Shown piece after piece: positions 7,126-14,399 of a stretch of 62,509 nt of DNA. The position numbers were made by a program, and so were the translations under genes. Positions within the stretch are counted from its first letter, which is position 1. Each line of letters starts with the position of its first letter. The notes below the pieces were generated by a model that saw only the letters and a list, made by a program, of their open reading frames with translations, was not told where the DNA came from and made no database searches. Origin of the DNA: Enterococcus aquimarinus (GTDB lineage Bacteria > Bacillota > Bacilli > Lactobacillales > Enterococcaceae); the NCBI RefSeq assembly GCF_001885765.1, contig NZ_JXKD01000016.1, positions 1 to 62,509 on the forward strand, written 5' to 3'.

Positions 7126-7827
7126 ACGAAACGTGTTAAAAATATTTTAAAATTTATTGGTTTGATTCTTGTCATCGTTGCGATTAACATAACTCCGATG
7201 CAATTGATTGCCATACAGGATTCGATGTCAGGTGCCATGCAGTGGGCTTCTGGAATTGGCTATCTAGTCATTGCGACAGCTATTGTGGTGTGGACTTGGA
7301 AACGGTATAAGAAAGGTCTACCTGACCAGCAAAAACGGTTCACATTTACTTGGAAAGATTTTGGGTTTGCTCTGCTATTTTTCTTGGCCGGACGGGTTGT
7401 CGGTATTGGCGGAACGTTATTGACCCAGTTGGTAACTGGTAATGCTACCACAGCCAACGATGCAGCACTTTTAGCTACAAATGAGCAATTGGCGAAGATG
7501 TTTCCGCTATACTTTATTGCCTTTCATATTGCAATAGGTGTCTTTGCTCCTTTTATGGAAGAGCTTGTTTTCAGAGGTTTGTTTAGCAGTTATTTCTTCA
7601 AAGAAAATCAAAAATGGCTAAAATTGATAATCAGTTCAGCTGTCTTTGCTCTTCTTCATGCGATTCATCCAATTGAGTTGCCACTTTACTTCTTGCTGGG
7701 CGCAGTCTTCTATTTGGCTTATGCTCGCCGTGGCAATATTGTGGATGCGATTCTTGTTCATATCTTGAACAATAGCTTGATGGTTATCTTCTCAATTATT
7801 GGCTACTTATTGATACTGTTTGGTTAG
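7126..7827 (+). CDS. CPBP (Abi) family intramembrane metalloprotease
   Basis: This multi-helix membrane protein carries the three CPBP motifs: EExxxR (E145-E146...R150), FxxxH (F174...H178) and HxxxN (H212...N216), so the active site looks complete. In lactic acid bacteria such Abi proteins accompany bacteriocin loci as immunity factors, consistent with the small genes just before. The start is odd. The natural position after AAAGGAGGA (7110-7117) is ACG at 7126, which gives a plausible (M)KRVKNILKFIGL start. It looks like ATG changed to ACG. The next usable start is TTG 7162, without a ribosome site and inside the first helix. Expression may therefore be poor. Confidence 0.8.
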   Translation, partial: TKRVKNILKFIGLILVIVAINITPMQLIAIQDSMSGAMQWASGIGYLVIATAIVVWTWKRYKKGLPDQQKRFTFTWKDFGFALLFFLAGRVVGIGGTLLTQLVTGNATTANDAALLATNEQLAKMFPLYFIAFHIAIGVFAPFMEELVFRGLFSSYFFKENQKWLKLIISSAVFALLHAIHPIELPLYFLLGAVFYLAYARRGNIVDAILVHILNNSLMVIFSIIGYLLILFG

Positions 7828-7848
7828 TGATGTTAAAGGAGTTCAGTT

Positions 7849-8043
7849 ATGACAATGATGGAAAAATTAGATAAAAAATACCAATAATTTGAAACAGCTT
7901 AGGAGTCTTCTACGTTTGCAATGAAATTCTTGGTCTGGGTAGGAGTAGCTCTGACCTTGATGACACTTGGATCAGTTCTTGTACCAGCGATTTATTCTAC
8001 AGGGCAAGATTTCGGGGGATTTCTATATTCTGTTTTTGGATGA
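7849..8043 (+). pseudogene. Remnant of a small membrane protein with two in-frame stops
   Basis: ATG 7849 follows AAAGGAG, and a 64-codon frame ends at TGA 8041-8043. It is interrupted by TAA (7885-7887) and TAG (7900-7902). Both stops are one C-to-T step from glutamine codons. The remainder codes for a helix such as FLVWVGVALTLMTLGSVLVP. It follows the CPBP gene by 21 nt and probably was the last gene of the immunity-like operon. Confidence 0.55.
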
Positions 8044-8185
8044 GGGAGTGGGAAAGACGGGCATTAATAATCGGAAATAATAGAGATGGACCCAAGGAAT
8101 ATGGAGGTTGCAGATGGATTTCAGGTGATTATGTCAGAAATTACAAAGATCACAATCACATCATTAGACGATTTATCTAGGTTAA

Positions 8186-8592
8186 GTGAATGGTGGCTAT
8201 ATGACGGTGAACCTAGCCATCGAGAATCCTGATTACTATGCAGCAATCTTCCCAATCTGTCAAGCTTATCAATCAGAATGGATTGACGATGACGACTTAG
8301 AGAAATTACTGACATCCCAATCTGGTTCGTTCACGCATTGAATGATGTGGTTGTTCAATTCCAACCAACAGCAGGCGACTTATACGATCGATTAGTGGAA
8401 GCCGGTCATGAGAATGTTGAATTGACGATCTTTGATAATGTGATAGATACGAGTGGTCAATTCGTTGATGCAGACGGCAATCCCTATGAATATCTAGGCC
8501 ACTGGTCATGGATCTACCTATATAACGACGAAGTTGCCAATGAAGAAGGCGTGAACTTCTATGAATGGTTGAACGCCCAAGCAAAGAATTAG
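8186..8592 (+). pseudogene. C-terminal remnant of an alpha/beta-hydrolase (esterase)
   Basis: Two frames encode consecutive parts of one protein. 8189-8311 gives NGGYMTVNLAIENPDYYAAI and onward, the stretch after the nucleophile elbow. 8311-8592 gives IPIWFVHALNDVVV, containing the aspartate, then GNPYEYLGHWSWIY, containing the catalytic histidine region. The frame changes at 8311 by loss of one base (LL-D-IP expected). The N-terminal half, including the usual GxSxG serine, is missing. The family resembles secreted PHB-depolymerase-like peptidases/esterases. Clearly non-functional. Confidence 0.75.
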
Positions 8593-8634
8593 TACTCTTT
8601 CTAGGGAATGGGCCGAGACCATTTCCAATTATGG

Positions 8635-8663
8635 TTGACTTTTCACTGAGCTTGCAATAAAAT
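8635..8663 (+). promoter_or_regulatory. Promoter of the methionine operon
   Basis: TTGACT (8635-8640), a 17-nt spacer and TAAAAT (8658-8663) place the transcript start near 8670, just ahead of the T-box leader. Confidence 0.7.
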
Positions 8664-8692
8664 ATTAATTAATAATAAGAAAAATTAAAAAA

Positions 8693-8945
8693 CGATGAAG
8701 AGAAGAGTAGCCAAGATAGCTGCTTCAGAGAGCCCGGCTGGTGGAAAAGGGTACAGTGACGGTTGGTGAAGATGAACTCAGAGTATTAGTGAGGTAAAAG
8801 CTTCACTAACGGTCGCAACCGATAGCTTGCCAACATTGATCGATGTTTTTGAGGCGCCATAATTATTGGCGTAAAGATGGGTGGTAACACGGTGAATAAT
8901 CGTCCCTAATTAGTTATGTGTAACTAATTGGGGACGATTTTTTTG
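8693..8945 (+). promoter_or_regulatory. T-box leader (probably tRNA-Met responsive)
   Basis: The leader shows T-box elements in order: a stem I start (GATGAAGAGAAGAGTAG), AGAGAGCC, a GGCTGGTG distal-loop motif, and a GAAG-ATG-AACTC specifier segment. The T-box sequence proper is TGGGTGGTAACACGG (8878-8892). A terminator hairpin follows (AATCGTCCC...GGGGACGATT, about 8898-8939) with a T-run. ATG at 8772-8774 in the specifier position predicts tRNA-Met sensing. That fits the methionine genes downstream: uncharged tRNA-Met would disrupt the terminator. The specifier choice was read by eye. Confidence 0.85.
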
Positions 8946-8980
8946 TTTTTATTTTTCAATAATGGAAGGAGAAAGAAAGC

Positions 8981-9907
8981 ATGCCAATAAAGCTTGCGCC
9001 AGGCTTACCGATCCGTAAGCAATTGAAAGAAGAAGGAATTGTCGCGATAGATGAACACCGGGCACGGAGTCAAGATATCCGGCCATTGAAGATATTGATA
9101 TTGAACTTAATGCCTAAGAAAGAAAGTACGGAATTACAATTGCTCCGCTTGTTAGGTAACACCCCTCTACAAATCGAGGTGGACTTTGTCTATACCCAAA
9201 CTTACGAAGCGTCACATACACCGCGGAGTTATTTGAAAGAGTTCTACAAGTCTTATGAACAAATCAAAGACCAGCAATATGATGGCTTAATCATAACTGG
9301 GGCGCCGGTTGAACACCTTGCTTATAGAGAAGTGAGTTATATTCAGGAGCTAGACCGTATATTAGCATGGTCCAAGCGCAATGTATTTGCCCGGGTCTAT
9401 ATTTGTTGGGGTGCTCAATACGGTCTCTACCACGATTACGGCATTAACAATGTGAAGTTAGACCAGAAATTGTTCGGCATCTTTGATTACCAAGTCCAAG
9501 CCCCTAGCCATCCTTTACTAAGAGGCTTCAATGATAGTTACCAAGTTCCTCAATCGCGGCATACGACCATTGATGGCCACAAGATCAAGGCGACTGAAGA
9601 CTTGGCAATCCTATCCAGTCACCCTATCTATGGGCCGGATATGATTGCCAGTCGGTCGGGACGGGACGTCTACTTGCTAGGCCACTTAGAGTACGACCGG
9701 ACGACCTTAGAGGATGAATACCAACGTGACTTGGCAGCCAATAAAATAATTCAAGCCCCTGAGAATTATTATCCAGCAGGCGAGCAAGGCGGCAAGCCGG
9801 TCTTCAGTTGGCGCAGTTATGCTCATTTATTTTATAACAATTGGTTGAATGAAGTTTACCAAAATACTTACTACGACTTAACAGACTTATTAAGGGAGGA
9901 AAATTAA
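8981..9907 (+). CDS. metA: Homoserine O-acetyltransferase MetA
   Basis: The protein has 308 residues, full length for MetA. It acylates L-homoserine to start methionine synthesis in the cytoplasm. The catalytic residues fall at the positions numbered in characterised MetA enzymes: nucleophile C142 (YICWGAQ), H235 and E237 (GHLEY). Residue 111 is glutamate (GAPVE), the marker for acetyl-CoA rather than succinyl-CoA specificity. ATG 8981 follows GGAAGGAGAAAG. It is the first gene after the T-box and lies 1 nt from the next gene. Codon use is richer in G/C than in neighbouring modules, which suggests transfer. Confidence 0.93.
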   Translation: MPIKLAPGLPIRKQLKEEGIVAIDEHRARSQDIRPLKILILNLMPKKESTELQLLRLLGNTPLQIEVDFVYTQTYEASHTPRSYLKEFYKSYEQIKDQQYDGLIITGAPVEHLAYREVSYIQELDRILAWSKRNVFARVYICWGAQYGLYHDYGINNVKLDQKLFGIFDYQVQAPSHPLLRGFNDSYQVPQSRHTTIDGHKIKATEDLAILSSHPIYGPDMIASRSGRDVYLLGHLEYDRTTLEDEYQRDLAANKIIQAPENYYPAGEQGGKPVFSWRSYAHLFYNNWLNEVYQNTYYDLTDLLREEN

Positions 9908-9908
9908 G

Positions 9909-11012
9909 ATGACACACAGTATATTCACACAGTTAGCTCAATTAGGTAACCGCAAGGACCCGGTGACAGGGTCTGTCTCATCACCTATTCACTTATCAAC
10001 GACCTTTGCCCATCCGGGTCTGGGACAAAGTACTGGTTATGACTACAGCCGGACGAAGAATCCGACGCGGGATACATTAGAAGAAGGCTTGGCTATTTTG
10101 GAAGGGGGAGTCCAAGCGATAGTGACCAGCTCAGGTATGAGTGCCTTACAACTTGTCTTTCAGCTGTTCAAGCCAGGGGCAGTGATTTTCGTCTCAAGAG
10201 ATTTATATGGAGGAAGTTTCCGCTTCTTTGACCATTTGGAAGAATTAGGCTTAGCGTCTTTTGCCTATTTTGATACGGAAGAAGAATTAGCGGACTTAGT
10301 GGTAGCTTATGATAAGGTGGATGGAATCTTTATTGAGACGCCGACGAATCCATTGATGCGTGAAGTGGATATTGTGGCTATTGCGAAAGTATCTAAAGAG
10401 GCCCAAGCCTTACTAATTGTAGACAATACTTTGCTAACTCCCCTACGCCAGAAGCCTTTGGACCTAGGGGCAGACTTGGTAATTCATTCAGGAACGAAAT
10501 TCTTAACAGGTCATAATGACATCTTAGCGGGTGTGGTCGTTGCTAAGACAGCCGAATTAGGCGAGAAGTTACTTTGGCTATCGAACACAACGGGTCCGAC
10601 ATTATCACCCTTTGATTGTTGGCTCTTCATAAGAAGTCTGAAGACATTAGCCGTTCGCTTCGACCGCCAAGAAGCAACCGCCCGTGAACTCGTTAATTGG
10701 TTAGAAGAAGAAGACCGAATCCAATCGACCTTATACGCCGGTCAAGGGGCCATGATCAGTATTCGCCTAGCCAGTGAAGAGTTTGTGGGGCCTTTCTTAG
10801 AAGCGCTCAAGGTCTTTACTTATGCTGAGAGTCTAGGTGGGGTGGAAAGTCTCATTACTTACCCAACGACCCAGACTCATGCGGATATTCCGGAAGACCT
10901 TCGCGAATCTTATGGTCTAACACCGGACTTATTACGTCTGTCTATTGGACTAGAAGATCCAAAAGATTTAATTCAAGATATTAAAGCTGCTCTGGACGCT
11001 GTGGAAGGGTGA
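9909..11012 (+). CDS. metI: Cystathionine gamma-synthase / O-acetylhomoserine sulfhydrylase (MetI/MetB type)
   Basis: This is a 367-residue fold-type I PLP enzyme of the Cys/Met metabolism family. The PLP lysine is K197 in HSGTKFLTGHND, D172 sits in IVDNT, and the SSGMSA phosphate-binding region is near residue 75. It condenses O-acetylhomoserine, the product of MetA next door, with cysteine or sulfide, giving cystathionine or homocysteine. Start ATG 9909 follows GGGAGGAAAATTAAG and lies 1 nt past metA. Sequence alone does not separate MetI-like gamma-synthase from direct sulfhydrylation. The downstream beta-lyase favours the transsulfuration route. Confidence 0.88.
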   Translation: MTHSIFTQLAQLGNRKDPVTGSVSSPIHLSTTFAHPGLGQSTGYDYSRTKNPTRDTLEEGLAILEGGVQAIVTSSGMSALQLVFQLFKPGAVIFVSRDLYGGSFRFFDHLEELGLASFAYFDTEEELADLVVAYDKVDGIFIETPTNPLMREVDIVAIAKVSKEAQALLIVDNTLLTPLRQKPLDLGADLVIHSGTKFLTGHNDILAGVVVAKTAELGEKLLWLSNTTGPTLSPFDCWLFIRSLKTLAVRFDRQEATARELVNWLEEEDRIQSTLYAGQGAMISIRLASEEFVGPFLEALKVFTYAESLGGVESLITYPTTQTHADIPEDLRESYGLTPDLLRLSIGLEDPKDLIQDIKAALDAVEG

Positions 11013-11015
11013 TGG

Positions 11016-12194
11016 ATGATGACAATTGAAGAATTTGTAAGGGATTATTATGTAGAGCGGCAAGATAGCCAATCTTTGAAATGGGATTTGCTGGAAGAAC
11101 GCTTCGGTAACCCAGACCTCTTGCCCTTGTGGGTAGCCGATATGGACTTCAAAGTCAGCCCAGCCATTACCCAAGTTCTAGCTGATCGGGTCCAACATGG
11201 TGTCTATGGTTATAGTTACGCGACATCGACGTATTACGAGGCTTTGAGCCAGTGGTTAAGCCGTCATTATAACTTTGAGATTGAGAAAGACTGGCTGCGC
11301 TTTTCGACGGGGGTTGTTCAAGCCATCTACCACCTCATTCATGCCTTTACTGCAGAAGATGATGCGATTCTTATCCAGACGCCCGTCTACTATCCTTTTG
11401 CCAATGCGATTCGTGATAGTGGGCGCCAGCTCATCAATGTTGACTTGAAGAATGAAAATGGTTATTTCACCATTGACTTTGACCGATTCGAAGAAGCCGT
11501 TATTCAACATCAGGTGAAGATGTACTTACATTGTTCGCCTCACAACCCTGTTGGCCGGGTCTGGACTGAAGAAGAATCAGTTCGTCTTCTAGAAATCTGT
11601 CACAAGCACAAAGTCCTAGTAATATCAGATGAAATCCATCAAGACTTTACTTACGGCCACCATCATATACCGACGGCAGTCTTAGAGGGTGGTCGTTACC
11701 GAGACCAGACCATTACTTTGAATTCTGCATCCAAAAGCTTTAACATTGCGGGTTTAACTCATTGTCACATTATTATTAGTGAAGCTAGCTTACGCCATCA
11801 ATATGATGCTTTTGCTAAGACAATCTTTCAGACCGAGCCCAACCTCATGGGGATGTTGGCAACGGAAGCGGCCTTTCAAGCCGGGCAAGCTTGGTTGGAT
11901 GGCGTTAAGGAAGTGATCTATCACAATTATCGGGAAGTGTTTACGGCCTTTGAACAAAGGGCGCCTGAAGTTATTGTTTCGCCCTTAGAAGGCAGTTACT
12001 TAGTATTCATTGACTTGAGGCAAGTTCTTGATCCTTCTGAAGTGAAAACCTTCATCCAAGACCGATGTGGGTTGGCAGTTGATTATGGAGAGTGGTTCGG
12101 TGAGAATTATGTCGGCTTTATCCGCCTGAATTTAGCCACCAAGCCGGACTATATTCAGCAGGCAGTGGACCAGATTATTAGCCATCTTAACTAG
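11016..12194 (+). CDS. patB: C-S beta-lyase (PatB/MalY type cystathionine beta-lyase)
   Basis: The 392-residue PLP aminotransferase-like protein has the MalY/PatB signature. It includes LPLWVADMDF near residue 36, SPHNPVGRVW near 174, DEIHQD near 205 and the PLP lysine K240 in SASKSFNIAG. PatB enzymes cleave cystathionine to homocysteine, pyruvate and ammonia, completing the operon's route from homoserine to homocysteine. It starts 4 nt after the previous stop (ATG-ATG at 11016). It ends the T-box operon and is followed by a strong terminator. Confidence 0.9.
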   Translation: MMTIEEFVRDYYVERQDSQSLKWDLLEERFGNPDLLPLWVADMDFKVSPAITQVLADRVQHGVYGYSYATSTYYEALSQWLSRHYNFEIEKDWLRFSTGVVQAIYHLIHAFTAEDDAILIQTPVYYPFANAIRDSGRQLINVDLKNENGYFTIDFDRFEEAVIQHQVKMYLHCSPHNPVGRVWTEEESVRLLEICHKHKVLVISDEIHQDFTYGHHHIPTAVLEGGRYRDQTITLNSASKSFNIAGLTHCHIIISEASLRHQYDAFAKTIFQTEPNLMGMLATEAAFQAGQAWLDGVKEVIYHNYREVFTAFEQRAPEVIVSPLEGSYLVFIDLRQVLDPSEVKTFIQDRCGLAVDYGEWFGENYVGFIRLNLATKPDYIQQAVDQIISHLN

Positions 12195-12211
12195 ACAAAT
12201 CAATAATAAAT

Positions 12212-12254
12212 AGCCCTAGCACTTTCTTAACAGTAAGTGCCAGGGCTTATTTTC
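12212..12254 (+). terminator. Terminator of the met operon
   Basis: AGCCCTAGCACTT pairs with AAGTGCCAGGGCT (one mismatch), followed by TATTTTCT. It also serves the convergent PAP2 remnant. Confidence 0.8.
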
Positions 12255-12261
12255 TCATGTA

Positions 12262-12833
12262 TTAAGGAAGTTGAGTCTGACTGGATGGATTCGGTACAAA
12301 TAGACCGTATGACAAAATCAACCAACTGAGTCCTAGCGAATAACCGGCTAGAATATCACTCAAGTAATGGACGCCCAGATAGATGCGACTGCAACCAATG
12401 ACTAAGATAATAAGTCCTAAGCCGAAGGTCGCCAAATGGCGTTTGCCACTGGCTTTACAACTAACCCACAGTATCAAAATGACACCCCCATAGAGCATCA
12501 TAGAAGCAAAGGCATGGCCCTTGGGAAGGAGTAAGTCTTCTCTATGACTAGCCGCATGGCCTTTTTAGGTCGCTGAAGTTGGATAATGCTTTTGACTAGC
12601 GGATTAATTCCTAAGCTTCCAATGGCATTGGCCAAAAGGAACCACAAACTCAGCCCCCGCTTAGCATATCGGAAGTAGAGAAGTAGGCTGGTTAAAGCGA
12701 CCATAACAAACGCAAAGACTGGGTTCGCTAGGCGGGTTACTGCGAAGAAAAAGGCGTTAAGCCCTTGAGTTCGTATGCCATAAGCCGCTAAGCTAGTGAT
12801 ATTGTCCATGTGTTGCAGCGAATTGGCATCCAA
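12262..12833 (-). pseudogene. PAP2-family membrane phosphatase, frameshifted
   Basis: On the minus strand the first 111 codons encode helices and the first PAP2 motif (KSIIQLQRP). The frame then breaks at about 12523. The following frame supplies GHAFASMM and the third motif SRIYLGVHYLSD. Restoring one A in CCAAGGGC (to CCAAAGGGC) would join them as SFPKGHAF, the second motif. All three phosphatase motifs are therefore present across two frames. A single-base deletion or a sequencing error explains it. An intact version would be a lipid-phosphate phosphatase of about 190 residues. Confidence 0.8.
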
Positions 12834-12880
12834 TATATACCAACCATAAAAGTCAACTTAAAAATCCTGATTTGTCTCAC

Positions 12881-13033
12881 TTAAGATTCCCCACTTTTTC
12901 GTGGGAAAAGTTTATCTTTAATTCGATAAGAAGGTCCTGTTATATTAATGAGATAAGAATGATGTGAAATACGATCGATAATCGCCTTTGTTAACATCTC
13001 GTCTTGTCCCATAATGGTATGTGGAATGGCAAC
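12881..13033 (-). pseudogene. C-terminal fragment of an IS21-type IstB ATPase
   Basis: The minus-strand frame ending at TAA 12881-12883 reads EMLTKAIIDRISHHSYLINI and then TGPSYRIKDK. This is the conserved C-terminal tail of IstB helper ATPases (ALLDR...HHS...I.G.SYRL). Everything upstream of about 13033 is lost. It marks the right boundary of the accessory island. Confidence 0.65.
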
Positions 13034-13184
13034 ACTTTTCTAGACAAAAATTATAAGGTCTGTTTATGACACCATATCCAGTTGCCCTTGACAACGAGCC
13101 TCCTCAAATCGGTTTTCTTAGCGGCGTGCTCACTTTGAATAAAATAAGCCGCTCGAACAGAAGGTAACCGATTCTTGCTCATTA

Positions 13185-13921
13185 TCAAGGGTTCGCTACG
13201 CCAACCTCCGCATAGCGTACCTCAATTGGTGTTTTATAACCAAGAGAACTATGGATCCGATGATGATTCCACCAATTGACATAATCAAAACATTCTAATT
13301 CTAAGTGTGCCATCGTTTCAAATTGATATTGACTCACAAATTCCGTCTTAAAAGCTTTGTAAGTCGCTTCTGAAACGGCATGATCATATGGACATCCAGG
13401 CTTACTCAAGGAGCGTTGAATGCCAAATGTTTCTAAGATAAGTTCAATCAATTCATTATCAAATTCTTTTCCACGATCCGTATGGAAGAGTTCGATTTCT
13501 TGAAGTGAGTAAGGAATGCTTTGAATGGCCCTTTTTACAAGCTGCGCATCTTTTTTATTTCCGCAAGAATGGCCAATAATTTCACGATTGAATAAATCAA
13601 TCATCAAACAAAGATAAGCCCAATTTGACCCGACCCGAACCGAACATAAGTTAAATCCGTGACAACCGCTGACAATGCTTTTGTTTGAGTAAACTTTCGA
13701 TCTAAGTGATTCGCAATTTTCTTTTGATTGCTTTGGCACGAATGTACGCGATATTTGGGCTTCGTGTAACTGGATTTCAATCCTCGTCTTTTCATGATGC
13801 GACGAATTTTTCGACGACTCAAAATGAGATTTTTCTTATCAAGGCGTTCCTTGATTCTGCGTGAACCATAAGCTCGTCTATTTTGTTGAAAAACTTCTTC
13901 CACCGCTTCTTCTAATATAGT
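13185..13921 (-). pseudogene. IS3-family transposase OrfB, truncated and frameshifted
   Basis: Two minus-strand frames together encode an IS3 OrfB. The upstream frame (to 13903) has YGSRRIKERL and VVTDLTYVR, with the first catalytic aspartate. The downstream frame continues NWAYLCLMIDLFNREIIGHS, then FHTDRGKEF with the second aspartate and SEATYKAFKTEF with the glutamate. The frame break lies at about 13635, where CGGTT appears duplicated (5 nt). The N-terminal part and orfA are missing beyond about 13921, where the sequence becomes AT-rich. Inactive. Confidence 0.85.
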
Positions 13922-13956
13922 AGTAAAAATTATTAAAACATTTAAAAAGACTAAAC

Positions 13957-14003
13957 TTGATTTAGATCAATTTAATTTCTTTCAATCTATAGTATTATAT
14001 AAT
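13957..14003 (+). promoter_or_regulatory. FNR/CRP-type box and promoter of the metal module
   Basis: TTGAT-TTAG-ATCAA (13957-13970) is a perfect FNR-type palindrome. A TATAAT -10 box follows at 13998-14003 with no good -35, which is typical of an activator-dependent promoter. The box centre is about 46 bp before the predicted start. The responsible Crp/Fnr-family activator is not in the window. Anaerobic or redox control is inferred from the box alone. Confidence 0.65.
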
Positions 14004-14044
14004 CAAGATAAAGAAAAAATAAAACAAGAAAGAAGGAAAAAAAT

Positions 14045-14347
14045 ATGTCAAGACAATTAAATTTTAATCAAGTAAAGGAAACTCATTTAAAAACATTAGC
14101 ACAATATGTTCCAGTTGTAGCAAAAGTTCATGGAGGAAATCATCCAGAATTCTACCAGGTTCGTAAAGTATATGATGAACTTGCAAAGAAAGCAAAAGAT
14201 GCGGGAGTAGAAAAGCCGGACTTAAAAGAGGAGTTTGTAAAATTACGTGAAATCACAGATAATTATACAGTTCCAGGTGATGTATGCGAAAGTTATGAAG
14301 CAGTATATAACATGTTAGCAGAATTAGATAAAGCATATGAAGCATAA
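14045..14347 (+). CDS. Short Ric-like (YtfE/ScdA-type) di-iron protein
   Basis: The 100-residue protein has a helical make-up. The VAKVHGGNHPEF segment (H29, H33, E35) matches the hemerythrin-like iron-ligand motif of the RIC (repair of iron centres) family YtfE/ScdA, usually VHG-x-x-HPEL. It is much shorter than YtfE (about 220 residues), so it holds only part of a di-iron domain and may work as a dimer or with a partner. It is the first gene behind the FNR-type box, followed by a metal ATPase and an HMA protein. Proposed role: Fe-S repair or nitrosative/redox stress. Biochemistry of the short form is unknown to me. Confidence 0.7.
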   Translation: MSRQLNFNQVKETHLKTLAQYVPVVAKVHGGNHPEFYQVRKVYDELAKKAKDAGVEKPDLKEEFVKLREITDNYTVPGDVCESYEAVYNMLAELDKAYEA

Positions 14348-14399
14348 AAGAAAATAAACAAAGCAATGAAAAGATATAAATAATCTAATAGGGAGGAGT

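Noticed and set aside
13034-13184. 43-codon minus-strand frame (MSKNRLPSVRAAYF...) between IstB and IS3 remnants
   Set aside because: No ribosome site and no recognisable family; it lies in a junction of IS fragments and is more likely residual DNA.
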